This document shows, piece after piece, positions 37,452 to 48,180 of a DNA stretch of 64,000 nucleotides. Made by a program: the position numbers and the translations under genes. Within the stretch, counting starts at the first letter, position 1; the number at the start of each line of letters is the position of its first letter. The DNA is from an uncultured Hyphomicrobium sp. (GTDB lineage Bacteria; Pseudomonadota; Alphaproteobacteria; Rhizobiales; Hyphomicrobiaceae). The notes under the pieces are model-generated. The model had not been told where the DNA came from. It worked only from the letters and a program-made list of their open reading frames with translations, and did no database searches. The stretch is from positions 1 to 64,000 of the forward strand of contig CAKTFJ010000001.1 of assembly GCA_934555825.1 (NCBI GenBank). The letters are read 5' to 3'.

Positions 37452-37958
37452 ATGGCGCTGGTTTTGCGAGCCTCGCACATTGCATGTGCTGCGCTCGTCA
37501 TGTTCGCGGCCGTAGCGGGCGGCTGCGCCAACAACCAAAACGATCCTTCGGCGCAGCTCGGGCCGGACGGTCGCGGTCCGGTGACGCCGGGCACGCAGCG
37601 CGATTTCAGCGTCAACGTCGGCGACCTCGTCTACTTCTCGTCCGACAGCTCGGATCTCACTCCCGAGGCACAGGCCACGCTGCAGAAGCAGTCGCGGTGG
37701 CTCGCGCAGTATCCGCAATACACCATCACCATCGAAGGGCATGCGGACGAACGCGGCACGCGCGAATACAACATCGCGCTCGGCGCGCGGCGTGCAGCTT
37801 CGGTGCGCAACTACCTGGCGCAGAACGGTGTGCAGGCCAATCGCGTGCGGACGATCTCTTACGGTAAGGAGCGGCCCGTCGCGGTGTGTAACGATATTTC
37901 GTGCTGGTCGCAGAATCGCCGCGCGCAGACCGTGCTCAATACGCGCGTCGCATCGTAA
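37452..37958 (+). CDS. pal: Peptidoglycan-associated lipoprotein Pal
   Basis: Outer-membrane lipoprotein that grips peptidoglycan and is moved to the division site by Tol. 168 residues: signal peptide with lipobox VAGGC (Cys25), a short linker, then an OmpA-like domain with VYFSSDSSDLTPEAQATL, ITIEGHADERGTREYNIALGARRAASVRNYL (the DAP-binding Asp/Arg segment) and RISYGKE-like TISYGKERPV, ending in QNRRAQTVL. A terminator follows closely. Confidence 0.97.
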   Translation: MALVLRASHIACAALVMFAAVAGGCANNQNDPSAQLGPDGRGPVTPGTQRDFSVNVGDLVYFSSDSSDLTPEAQATLQKQSRWLAQYPQYTITIEGHADERGTREYNIALGARRAASVRNYLAQNGVQANRVRTISYGKERPVAVCNDISCWSQNRRAQTVLNTRVAS

Positions 37959-37997
37959 GGCGCCGTTCGTTCGAGGCGCTATCGCTCCGGTTCATGA

Positions 37998-38028
37998 AGT
38001 CGGCCCCGGGTAGGGGCCGGCTTTTTTG
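37998..38028 (+). terminator. Terminator of pal
   Basis: A 10 bp stem, 37998-38007 with 38013-38022 (one G-T pair), followed by TTTTTT at 38022-38027. It isolates pal from the second OmpA-domain gene. Confidence 0.9.
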
Positions 38029-38177
38029 TGTTCGGGCTGTGGCGAGGCCGGCTGTTGCCGGGTTGCACGCCGAAGTTTCTTTGGCGCGGCGGTCAGATGA
38101 CGAGGCAAAGTTTAGCCTCATTGGGGGCGCAGAAATTTTTTTCAGTGTGCCGGGATTAACTTGATTTTCGGGGTTCT

Positions 38178-39227
38178 ATGACTGCGGGCAATGCTTCGAT
38201 GTGCAGGGTTGCTGCGGTGACGGCGATTTCGCGATGTCTCGCGTTGTCGAGCATCGTGATGATCGGCTGTGGACTCGCGTCAGGGATCGCATCGGCGCAG
38301 GAACTCGGAATCGTGCCGGACGACAAGGCATCGAGCGCGTTCGGTATCGGGGCGCCGGGCAGCGGGCATCGCGGGTTTTCCATTGTCGAGCCGCCGGATG
38401 GGCTTTCCGATACGCGGCGCGGAAACGCGGACGAAGGAAGCGGGCGCTGGTTCTTCCGGAGCTGGAGAAGCGTTTCGCCGGCGGATGCCGCGCAGAGCCG
38501 CTTCGACGAGGCTAAGAAGGCGCTGGACGGCGGCGACACTGCCGAGGCGCAGCGGCTGTTCGAAGCCCTGATCGGAGATGCGCCGAACAGCAAGCCCGCT
38601 TCCGAGGCGCGGCAGCATCTGGGCCGGATTTATCGCGAGCAGGCGGCGAGCAGCAAGAGCGACGTCAACGCGACGGCCAAATCGGAGGCTGAGACATTGC
38701 CGTGGGGCGCCGCGCAAGAGGCGGAGGTGTCGTCGACGTCCTTTTCGGAACCGCTCTCGGTGTTGCTCGAAGCGCGCGTGTCGCGCGTTGTCGACGAAGC
38801 CTTTCTGGCCGATGCGGGCGACCGCGTTTTTTTCAGCTCCGGAAGTGCGGAGCTCGGTATCCGCGCACAGGGTGTGATCCGCGCACAAGCGCGTTTCCTC
38901 ATGCAGCGGCCTCAACTCTCGGCCGTCGTCGAGGGCCATGCGGATGACGGATCGCTTTCCGAGGACGACCTAGTGAGGCTTTCGAGCGCGCGGGCGCAGG
39001 CGGTGCGCGATCAACTCGTAGCGGAAGGCGTGGCGGAAGACAGGCTCGCCGTTTTTGGCCGAGGCGTGGAGGCGCGCGTGGCCGCTTGCCCGGCGCCCGA
39101 GTGCATGGCGCAGAATAGGCGAGCGATCACGATCCTTCTTGACGGGCCGCGCCGCTTGGGCCACAGGCCTGCGCGCCAGGCCCGGAAGGGCGCGTCCGAC
39201 AGCGGTGACATTCCGGCGTCCCAATGA
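38178..39227 (+). CDS. Second OmpA-domain periplasmic protein with TPR-like segment
   Basis: 349 residues. Signal peptide to about residue 40 (…GIASAQELG). A TPR-like helical stretch at about 105-160 (FDEAKKALDGGDTAEAQRLFEALIGDAPNSKPASEARQHLG as separate helices) is followed by a Pal-like domain: VFFSSGSAELGIRAQGVI, LSAVVEGHADDGSLSEDDLVRLSSARAQAVRDQL, and an end CPAPECMAQNRRAITILLDG that mirrors the QNRRAQTVL end of Pal. The peptidoglycan-binding loop is altered: the DERG of Pal is DDGS. No lipobox, so soluble or weakly attached. It lies between pal and cpoB, so a role beside Tol-Pal is plausible but unproven. Confidence 0.8.
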   Translation: MTAGNASMCRVAAVTAISRCLALSSIVMIGCGLASGIASAQELGIVPDDKASSAFGIGAPGSGHRGFSIVEPPDGLSDTRRGNADEGSGRWFFRSWRSVSPADAAQSRFDEAKKALDGGDTAEAQRLFEALIGDAPNSKPASEARQHLGRIYREQAASSKSDVNATAKSEAETLPWGAAQEAEVSSTSFSEPLSVLLEARVSRVVDEAFLADAGDRVFFSSGSAELGIRAQGVIRAQARFLMQRPQLSAVVEGHADDGSLSEDDLVRLSSARAQAVRDQLVAEGVAEDRLAVFGRGVEARVAACPAPECMAQNRRAITILLDGPRRLGHRPARQARKGASDSGDIPASQ

Positions 39228-39353
39228 CGGCCTCGAAAAGAGCCGCGGAAAAGCAGACGAAACCGGACCGGCGCGTTGGGCCGAATGTGGTGTTTCGGCC
39301 CCCCGGAGCCTAAGGTGCCAAGAGATCGATTTGTAAAGGAGGGCGTCTCGCCC

Positions 39354-40394
39354 ATGCAGTTTTCGCCCAAGCGTTCGAGCCAGCCAGCGTCCCGCTCTAT
39401 CAGCGGTCGCGGCGTTTCGCGGGCAGTGGCCAGTGCACTGGTGCTGGCGCTCGCGTGGCCGGTCGCGGCGTTCGGCCAGGAAGGCGGTGCGCCGCAGGCG
39501 AAGGGTGGGGCCGATTCCGGTTTGCGCCAGCGTGTGGAGCAGCTCGAAGGCCAACTCGTCGATTTGCAGGTGGTGATCGGGACGCTCGAGTCGCTGGCAC
39601 GTACAGGCGGCGTGGCGGCCGCGCCGGTGCGCTCGGAGGCCAGCGGTGGCATGGCGGCGGGCGACGGGGCGCGCCTCGACAGCATGGAAACGCAGATTCG
39701 CGCGTTGACGGCGCAGGTCGAGCAACTCGCCAACGAACTGCGGCAGAGCCAGATGCAGCGCCGCTCGGATGCGGTGGCGCCGTCCGGGCTTGGGCATGAG
39801 GGTCTTGAGACGAGGAGCTTCGGATCGACCACGGTGACCTCGGCCGAAAGCGCGGATCCGATTGGCGCGTTGGCGGCCGATCCCAGCTTCGGGCAGGCGC
39901 CCGTGGCGCAGCAGGCTCCCACGACCTATGGCTCGGAAGCGCTGCCATCGTTGGGCGGCGATCAGGTTGCGGCCGCCGATCCGATGGCTGGTGGGGCGGC
40001 TGGTGGCGGAAACGCGAAGCAGCTTTACGAAACCGCGTACGGGCATCTTTTGCAGCAGGATTACGGTTCGGCTCAGGCCGGCTTCAGCAATTTCCTGCGC
40101 AGCCATCCGCAGGATCCGCTCGCGCCCTCCGCGCTCTACTGGCTCGGTGAAGCGCATTACGTGCAGCGCAACTATTCCGACGCGGCCGAAGCGTTCGATC
40201 TCGTCATCTCGTCGTACGGATCGAGCGGCAAGGCGGCCGATGCGCAGCTTAAGCACGGCATGTCGCTCGCGCAGCTCGGCAAACAGAAAGAGGCGTGCAC
40301 GAGCCTTGGAGGCGTTGCGCGCAAATATCCGAACGCACCGCCGCAACTCAAAGCGCGCGCGGACAGCGAACGGCAAAGGATCGGCTGCCCATGA
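39354..40394 (+). CDS. cpoB: Cell division coordinator CpoB (YbgF)
   Basis: Periplasmic TolA-binding protein linking peptidoglycan synthesis to outer-membrane constriction. 346 residues from ATG 39354, with AAGGAGG about 12 nt upstream. Signal peptide to ...VAAFGQ, an N-terminal trimerising coiled coil (LRQRVEQLEGQLVDLQVVIGTLE and MATQIRALTAQVEQLANEL-like helix), a disordered linker of about 80 residues, then C-terminal TPRs: LYETAYGHLLQQDYGSAQAGF, SALYWLGEAHYVQRNYSDAAEAF and DAQLKHGMSLAQLGKQKEAC. Confidence 0.94.
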   Translation: MQFSPKRSSQPASRSISGRGVSRAVASALVLALAWPVAAFGQEGGAPQAKGGADSGLRQRVEQLEGQLVDLQVVIGTLESLARTGGVAAAPVRSEASGGMAAGDGARLDSMETQIRALTAQVEQLANELRQSQMQRRSDAVAPSGLGHEGLETRSFGSTTVTSAESADPIGALAADPSFGQAPVAQQAPTTYGSEALPSLGGDQVAAADPMAGGAAGGGNAKQLYETAYGHLLQQDYGSAQAGFSNFLRSHPQDPLAPSALYWLGEAHYVQRNYSDAAEAFDLVISSYGSSGKAADAQLKHGMSLAQLGKQKEACTSLGGVARKYPNAPPQLKARADSERQRIGCP

Positions 40395-40437
40395 CGCATC
40401 GCCGGACCATCGGGGATGTTTGCTCCGGTGCCCGGCT

Positions 40438-41844
40438 ATGACGGAGCCGCGCCCTTCTTCCGATCCAGCGCGGTCGCCGCCCCTGCGTGCCAGCCAGCCT
40501 TCGCGCTCAAGCCCGGGGCATATCGTGGACGAGCGGTCTGTTCATGACCGCGATCTCGATGCGCTGATTGGCCAACCTCTCACGCCTTTTCGCCGTGTGG
40601 TGCTGGCCGTTTCGGGCGGCTCGGACAGCATGGCGCTGATGGTGCTCGTGGCCCGCTGGGCCGCCTCGGGGCGTGTGCCGGCGGATGTGCTGATCGATGT
40701 CGCGACGGTCGATCACGGATTACGGGCCGAGTCGGCACGTGAGGCCGATTGGGTTGCGGAGCGGGCGCGTGCGCTTGGTTTCCGCCATACGACACTGGCC
40801 TGGAGCGGCGAGAAACCCCAAAGCGCGGTGCAGGAGGAAGCCCGCGCGGCGCGCTATGCGCTTTTGACCGCTCATGCTCAAGCTGGGCCGCAGCCGGCGG
40901 CCATCGTGACAGGGCATACGGCGGACGATCAGGCGGAAACGCTGATTATGCGGCTGGGGCGTGGAAGCGGTCTCGACGGACTTTCCGGCATGTCGCCCGC
41001 GCGGCCCTTGATGCCCGATAGCTCCGTGGTGCTCGTCCGGCCGCTGCTTTCGCTGTCCAAGTCTGCGCTGCAGGGACTGCTGGTCCGCGCGGGTGGGACG
41101 TGGCTCGACGATCCGAGCAACGATAGCCTCGATTTCGAGCGCGTGCGGCTCCGGGCGGCGGACGCGAATCTGGAAGCACTCGGCCTGTCGAATGCCAAGC
41201 TTGCGCTCAGTGCGCAGCGGTTGTCGCGGGCGCGGCAGGCGCTAGAGGTGCTGACTCAAGAGAAGCTTACCGCGCTCGTCGCTGTGCATGGGGGCAGTTA
41301 TGCGTCGCTCAGCCGGCAGGCGTGGGCGGCGGAGCCTGCCGAAATCAGGGTGCGGCTGCTGGCCCGGCTTCTCGACACGTTCGGAGGGTTCGCGCGACCG
41401 GCGCAGCTTTCGCAGATCGAGGCGCTGGAAGAGGTGCTGGCCGAGGGGCGGCCGATTGCGCAGACGCTCGGCGGATGCATGGTCTCGCAAGGGTGGACGA
41501 CGCTCCGGCTCTATCGCGAGCCGGGGCGGCAGGCGCTCGCGGATGCGGTGTTGGAGCCAGGCCGGGAGATCCTGTGGGACCGCCGCTTTCGCGTTGCGTA
41601 CCGGGCGCCTGAGGAAGGCGATGTGGAGGCGCGGCCGGTTTCTGTACGCCCGCTTGGCCTTGCCGCTTATGCAACCCTTAGGGATGCGCTGGACGATGCC
41701 GAGCGGCCACCGGCGCGGGCGGCTGCGACGTTGCCGTCCGTCTGGTGCGAGGATCGCCTGCTCGCGGTGGCGGGTCTTCCCGGCGGCCCTCTGACGGATG
41801 CGCGGTTTATCTTTACGTTTCTGGGGTTTGATCGCGTGACGTGA
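40438..41844 (+). CDS. tilS: tRNA(Ile)-lysidine synthetase
   Basis: Attaches lysine to C34 of tRNA-Ile(CAU) so that it reads AUA. 468 residues. The PP-loop is VVLAVSGGSDSMALM near residue 57, followed by DVATVDHGLRAES and ARYALLTAHAQ, VTGHTADDQAETLIMRLGRGSGLDGLSGM and LLSLSKSALQGLL with a WLDDPSN motif. The start ATG at 40438 lies 44 nt after the cpoB stop; the N-terminal 50 residues are Pro/Ser-rich and variable. The C-terminal anticodon-binding part is diverged. Confidence 0.94.
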   Translation: MTEPRPSSDPARSPPLRASQPSRSSPGHIVDERSVHDRDLDALIGQPLTPFRRVVLAVSGGSDSMALMVLVARWAASGRVPADVLIDVATVDHGLRAESAREADWVAERARALGFRHTTLAWSGEKPQSAVQEEARAARYALLTAHAQAGPQPAAIVTGHTADDQAETLIMRLGRGSGLDGLSGMSPARPLMPDSSVVLVRPLLSLSKSALQGLLVRAGGTWLDDPSNDSLDFERVRLRAADANLEALGLSNAKLALSAQRLSRARQALEVLTQEKLTALVAVHGGSYASLSRQAWAAEPAEIRVRLLARLLDTFGGFARPAQLSQIEALEEVLAEGRPIAQTLGGCMVSQGWTTLRLYREPGRQALADAVLEPGREILWDRRFRVAYRAPEEGDVEARPVSVRPLGLAAYATLRDALDDAERPPARAAATLPSVWCEDRLLAVAGLPGGPLTDARFIFTFLGFDRVT

Positions 41845-42018
41845 TGTGAAGGAGCGTTCGGAAAAGGCCTTTGCGGCAAACGACTTGGTGCGGCGGAATG
41901 GCTTTACCTCCGCACCCAATGAACTTGGCAAAGACCGGCCCCGCACCTATCTTACACCCTGACGTGGGTGCGGATCGCCCCCGGCGCCGCTCCAGGCGTC
42001 GGCTTTTCGGGAAAAGAG

Positions 42019-43950
<1,932 letters not shown>

Positions 43951-44042
43951 TCCGCTCGGGGTTGATCCGGGCCACCGGCTAACGCTAAAGGGAACGGTCG
44001 CGCTTTGGGCGCGGCCGTTTTCTTTTGGAGTCCATCCTCTCG

Positions 44043-45149
44043 ATGCAGCGCTCGATCTACATCCGTCCGCTCGGTATTTTCGGTGCGGCGCCTAGCGCGC
44101 GCGATGCGCAGGACGACGCCCCGCGCGAAATGTGGGGCGGGTTGCCGCTCGCGGGTGGGCGGCTTGCGTTTTCGGCGCTTGAAGTGCTGGAGCGGAGCGC
44201 TCGTGGGACGCAGCGGCGGACGATCGGGCTTGGCGACCTGTTCGAGCGCGACTGGGGCCGCAACACGCTGGCGGCGGCCGATCTGCTGGAAGCGATCCGT
44301 GCGCCGCGTGCACGGCTGGCAGGCCTCTCGCTCGATCGGCCGCGCATCATGGGCATCGTCAACGTGACGCCCGACAGCTTTTCGGACGGTGGCCAGCATG
44401 ACGAGGCGGCCGCGGCGATCGCACACGGGCTCAAGCTTGCGGAAGAAGGCGCCGACATTCTCGACGTCGGTGGCGAGTCGACGCGGCCGGGATCCGATGC
44501 GGTGGCCGTCGATGACGAACTGCGGCGCGTTATTCCGGTGATCGAAGGGCTGCGAGCAAAGACCGACAAGCTGATCTCCATCGATACCCGCAAGGCCGAG
44601 GTGATGAGGCGCGCGGCGGCAGCGGGCGCGGACATTCTGAACGATGTGTCTGCGCTGACGCACGATCCGAAAGCGCTCGACGTGGCGGCGGAGAGCGGGC
44701 TTCCCGTCATGTTGATGCATGCCCAGGGCGATCCCAAGACGATGAACGACAATCCGCAGTACAGCGATGTCGTGCTCGACGTTTTCGACTATCTCGAAGG
44801 GCGGATCCGCGAATGCGTGGCGGCCGGCATCCCCAAATCACGGTTGATTGCCGATCCGGGGATCGGTTTTGGAAAGCACCTTCATCATAATGTTGCGGTG
44901 CTCAACGCGCTCAGTCTTTACCACGGCCTGGGCGTGCCGCTTCTGCTGGGGGCCAGCCGGAAAAAGCTGATCGGCCAGATTTGCAACGTTGAGGCTCCGC
45001 GCGACCGCGTGCCCGGGTCTATCGCCGCGGCGCTGTTCGGGGTCGCGCAGGGGGTGCAGATCGTGCGCGTGCACGACGTGGCGGAGACGCGCCAGGCGGT
45101 TGCCGTGTGGGAAGCGGCGCAGGCTGGCTCCGAGGGCCGGCCGGCTTGA
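44043..45149 (+). CDS. folP: Dihydropteroate synthase with N-terminal extension
   Basis: Joins 6-hydroxymethyl-dihydropterin pyrophosphate and p-aminobenzoate in folate synthesis. 368 residues from ATG 44043. The catalytic TIM barrel starts only near residue 101 with RIMGIVNVTPDSFSDGGQ and has EGADILDVGGESTRPGS, ISIDTRKAEV, LNDVSAL, VMLMHAQG, IADPGIGFGKHLHHN and GASRKKLIG. Most family members have about 270-290 residues; here about 100 extra come first, including PREMWGGLPLAGGRLAFSALEV, with no recognised domain. A TTG at 44025 is another possible start. Confidence 0.93.
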   Translation: MQRSIYIRPLGIFGAAPSARDAQDDAPREMWGGLPLAGGRLAFSALEVLERSARGTQRRTIGLGDLFERDWGRNTLAAADLLEAIRAPRARLAGLSLDRPRIMGIVNVTPDSFSDGGQHDEAAAAIAHGLKLAEEGADILDVGGESTRPGSDAVAVDDELRRVIPVIEGLRAKTDKLISIDTRKAEVMRRAAAAGADILNDVSALTHDPKALDVAAESGLPVMLMHAQGDPKTMNDNPQYSDVVLDVFDYLEGRIRECVAAGIPKSRLIADPGIGFGKHLHHNVAVLNALSLYHGLGVPLLLGASRKKLIGQICNVEAPRDRVPGSIAAALFGVAQGVQIVRVHDVAETRQAVAVWEAAQAGSEGRPA

Positions 45150-45321
45150 CGCCGCCCGTCGTGGCTTGCAGCGGGCCCTTTGGCCGGGGGGTGACACCCG
45201 CAATTGAGGTCAAATTGGCTTTGGGTATCCCAAGGCTGCCATGGCTGCCTGTTGCGACGTGCCTTGGCGCGCGCCAGGAAGAGGCCTAAAATCGCTATCA
45301 ATTGCCTGCTGCGAGGGACAG

Positions 45322-46674
45322 ATGACACGCCGCTATTTTGGAACGGACGGGATCCGTGGACTCGCCAATAAGCATCCGATGACCTCGGAGGTTGCGCTCA
45401 AGGTCGGCATGGCAGCGGGGCATCTGTTTCAGAACGGCTCGCATCGCCATCGTGTGGTGATCGGCAAGGATACGCGGCTTTCGGGCTATATGCTGGAGGC
45501 GGCCTTGATGTCGGGCTTCACGTCCGTCGGCATGGATGTGTTTCTCCTGGGGCCGATGCCGACGCCCGCCGTCGCGATGCTGACGCGAAGCCTGCGCGCG
45601 GATCTCGGGGTGATGATCTCCGCCTCGCACAATCGCTACGACGACAACGGCATCAAGCTGTTCGATCCGGACGGCTATAAGCTCTCCGACGAGACGGAGC
45701 TTGCAATCGAGGGGCTGATTGACGGCCCGAGCGAGGATCTGCTGGTGCCGGCCGACCGCATCGGGCGTGCGACGCGCGTCGATAGCGCACAGGAGCGCTA
45801 CATCGAGTTCGCGAAACGCACGCTGCCCAAGAACCTGCGTCTCAACGATCTCAGGATTGTCATCGATTGCGCGCATGGCGCGGCCTACAAGGTGGCGCCG
45901 GCGGCGCTTTGGGAACTCGGTGCGGATGTGGTTGCGATCGGCGTCGATCCCGACGGACGTAACATCAACAACAAGTGTGGCTCCACGGCCCCGCAGGCGC
46001 TGATCGACAAGGTGCGCGAAGTGCGTGCCGACATCGGAATTGCGCTCGACGGCGATGCCGACCGGGTGGTGATCGTCGACGAGAAGGGGCGTATCGTCGA
46101 CGGCGACCAGCTGATGGCTGTGATCGCGGAGAGCTGGCAGCGCCGCGGGAAGCTTTCGGCGGGTGGCGTCGTCGCCACCGTCATGAGCAATCTCGGCCTC
46201 GAGCGCTATCTCAAGGATCAGGGGTTGTCGCTCGTGCGCACGCCGGTGGGCGACCGCTACGTGGTCGAGCACATGCGCCGGCACGGATACAACGTTGGTG
46301 GCGAGCAGTCGGGGCACATCGTTCTGTCGGACTTCACGACGACAGGTGACGGGCTCGTTTCCTCGCTGCAGGTGCTGGCGTGCGCGGTGGCGACGGGTAA
46401 GCCCGTGTCCGAAGTCTGTGCTCGCTTTACGCCGTTGCCGCAGGTGCTCAAGAACGTGCGCTACGCCAATGGCCAGCCTCTCGACGATAGCCGTGTGCGC
46501 CGCGCGATCGAAGGTGCGAAAGAGAAGCTTGGCGATGGCGGGCGTCTCGTGATCCGCCCATCGGGGACGGAGCCTGTGATCCGCGTGATGGCGGAAGGTG
46601 ACGACGAAGGTCTCGTCAACGCCGTGGTGGGCGACATCGTCGAAGCGGTGCAGGCGGCGGCGCACGCCGCTTAG
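45322..46674 (+). CDS. glmM: Phosphoglucosamine mutase
   Basis: Converts glucosamine 6-phosphate to glucosamine 1-phosphate for UDP-GlcNAc, feeding peptidoglycan and lipopolysaccharide. 450 residues starting [16 protein letters not shown]. Phosphoserine loop [22 protein letters not shown] around residue 100, Mg site [16 protein letters not shown], sugar-binding [20 protein letters not shown], and phosphate-binding [15 protein letters not shown] near the end. GAGGG precedes ATG. It follows folP by 172 nt. Confidence 0.97.
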   Translation: MTRRYFGTDGIRGLANKHPMTSEVALKVGMAAGHLFQNGSHRHRVVIGKDTRLSGYMLEAALMSGFTSVGMDVFLLGPMPTPAVAMLTRSLRADLGVMISASHNRYDDNGIKLFDPDGYKLSDETELAIEGLIDGPSEDLLVPADRIGRATRVDSAQERYIEFAKRTLPKNLRLNDLRIVIDCAHGAAYKVAPAALWELGADVVAIGVDPDGRNINNKCGSTAPQALIDKVREVRADIGIALDGDADRVVIVDEKGRIVDGDQLMAVIAESWQRRGKLSAGGVVATVMSNLGLERYLKDQGLSLVRTPVGDRYVVEHMRRHGYNVGGEQSGHIVLSDFTTTGDGLVSSLQVLACAVATGKPVSEVCARFTPLPQVLKNVRYANGQPLDDSRVRRAIEGAKEKLGDGGRLVIRPSGTEPVIRVMAEGDDEGLVNAVVGDIVEAVQAAAHAA

Positions 46675-46779
46675 GCGTTTCTTCTTTCTTAACGAAACCT
46701 TTCCATGCGCGCCCGGAGTGTGGCGTGCTTACCATGGCTGCTTGCCTTAAGAGGCGTGCGGATCGAAACGGCACGTCAT

Positions 46780-46794
46780 TTAAACGTCTATTAA
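46780..46794. promoter_or_regulatory. CtrA-type binding site upstream of outer-membrane protein gene
   Basis: TTAAACGTCTATTAA fits TTAA-N7-TTAA; the following base is G rather than the preferred C. It lies about 94 bp before the ATG of the outer-membrane barrel gene, a distance that would overlap its promoter. Confidence 0.5.
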
Positions 46795-46887
46795 GCGTTG
46801 TCCGACACAGTCCCCTTTGAAGTCAGTGCTGCGTTTGTTTTCAGAGTCCCGTCCTCGCGCTCGGGACAGATTTCGAAAGGGACAGTC

Positions 46888-47721
46888 ATGAAAACCACAA
46901 GCGTTTGCGCTTTGCTCGGCGCAGTCGCCAGCGCAGCGCTCCTCACGTTGTCGGCGATGCCGGCGAGCGCTGCCGATTTGGGCTATGGCAGCGTGAAAGA
47001 TATTCCGCCGCCTGCACCCTCCGGGCGCGCCTGGTATCTGCGCGGCACCATCGGCATGAAGAATCCCGAGCCGGGCTCGATCTGGGCCGACGAGTTTGCG
47101 AGCGGTGCCTTCACCGTTCATCACCAGGACATCAAGAGCTCGACGCTGTACGGCTTCGGTATCGGTGTGGAGCACAGCCGCTGGCTGCGCTTCGACCTGA
47201 CGGGCGAGTATCGCGGCAAGCAGCTCTTCGTTGCGCACGATTCCTATAACAACGGCGGCCCGTGCCCCGGCTGGGGTTGCGGCACGAATGAGCACACGGC
47301 CAACCTCAAGAGCTGGCTGGGTCTTGCGAACGCCTATGTCGATCTCGGCACATGGCATGGCGTGACGCCCTATGTCGGCGGCGGTATCGGCTTCGCGTCG
47401 ATCACGACCATGGGCTACAAGGACGTCAACGTTCCGCACAATAGCGTCTGGTTCGCCGAAAAGGACAAGACGACCACGAACTTCGCGTGGGCGCTCTACG
47501 CCGGCGTGGCCTACGACGTCACTCCGCAGCTCACGCTCGACTTCGGATATCGCTATACCGATCTCGGCAGCGTCTATACGGGCTCGGTCGTGCCGTTCGA
47601 CGGCAGCGCTCCGGCGGCGCGCGGTCTGGAGATCCGCGACATCACCTCGCACGATCTCCTGCTCACCGCACGCTATCGCCTCGGCGGCAACGAGCCGATG
47701 TATCCGGTGCCCTTCAAGTAA
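46888..47721 (+). CDS. Outer-membrane beta-barrel protein
   Basis: 277 residues. Signal peptide to about residue 29 (...SAMPASAADLG). The mature chain is alternating hydrophobic and aromatic strands of an 8-stranded OmpW/OmpA-like barrel: AWYLRGTIGMKN, TLYGFGIGVEHSRWLRFDLTGEYRG, LANAYVDLGTW, TPYVGGGIGFASI, FAWALYAGVAYDVTPQLTLDFGYRYTDLG and the terminal LLLTARYRLG. An exposed loop contains a CPGWGC pair likely to form a disulfide. It resembles the Omp25/Omp31-type porin-like proteins of Hyphomicrobiales. AAAGGGA precedes ATG. Confidence 0.85.
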   Translation: MKTTSVCALLGAVASAALLTLSAMPASAADLGYGSVKDIPPPAPSGRAWYLRGTIGMKNPEPGSIWADEFASGAFTVHHQDIKSSTLYGFGIGVEHSRWLRFDLTGEYRGKQLFVAHDSYNNGGPCPGWGCGTNEHTANLKSWLGLANAYVDLGTWHGVTPYVGGGIGFASITTMGYKDVNVPHNSVWFAEKDKTTTNFAWALYAGVAYDVTPQLTLDFGYRYTDLGSVYTGSVVPFDGSAPAARGLEIRDITSHDLLLTARYRLGGNEPMYPVPFK

Positions 47722-47728
47722 GGGCGTC

Positions 47729-47830
47729 TAGAGCGTGATCAGTTTCGATTTGAATAGAGATCACGCTCTCTCTTTAACGAGACCTATGATTCACGCTTCA
47801 GGCTGATAGGGCCTGAAGCGATCATGGTCC
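47729..47830. repeat. Dispersed repeat family A, copy 3
   Basis: Full-length copy, 8 nt after the outer-membrane protein gene. First hairpin: GAGCGTGATC (47731) with GATCACGCTC near 47759; second: ACGCTTCAGGC facing GCCTGAAGCG with GAGACC and GGTCC at the edges. Confidence 0.88.
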
Positions 47831-47892
47831 AAAGAACAGAAGACGCAGCCGCCTCTCGTGTTTCGTTGCGCGCTGTGTCTTCGTGGGATCGA

Positions 47893-47983
47893 TAGAGCGT
47901 GATCGAAAACGATCACGCTCTATTTCTTTCTTGAGACCTATGATTCACGCTTCGGGCTGAGGGCCCGACGCGATCATGGTCTG
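47893..47983. repeat. Dispersed repeat family A, copy 4
   Basis: Tandem neighbour of copy 3, same orientation. The first hairpin is tighter (AGAGCGTGATCG-AAAA-CGATCACGCTCT, 47894-47921); the second is GAGACCTATGATTCACGCTTC with a diverged core GGGCTGAGGGCCCGACGCG before GATCATGGTCT. Confidence 0.85.
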
Positions 47984-48180
47984 AGCCCCCCGGGCGGGGC
48001 TGGCTTTGCCGGCCCCGTTTCGCTTTTTTGCACGCAAGCGAACGCTCGTCGGCTCGGCCTTAATTTCGTCGTGAAACGGCCGCACACGAGCCATCGGACG
48101 GGTGTCGCCTTGGTGGGGCATTCGCTCGGGCATATGCCGTCAAACGTTCTCAAATCAACACCAGCAAAGAAGGTCCTCCC

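Noticed and set aside
47984..48030. GC-rich double hairpin resembling one near 56597-56640, as a third repeat family
   Set aside because: Shared sequence is short (GGGGCTGG and TTTGCCGGC) and could be convergent GC-rich hairpins.
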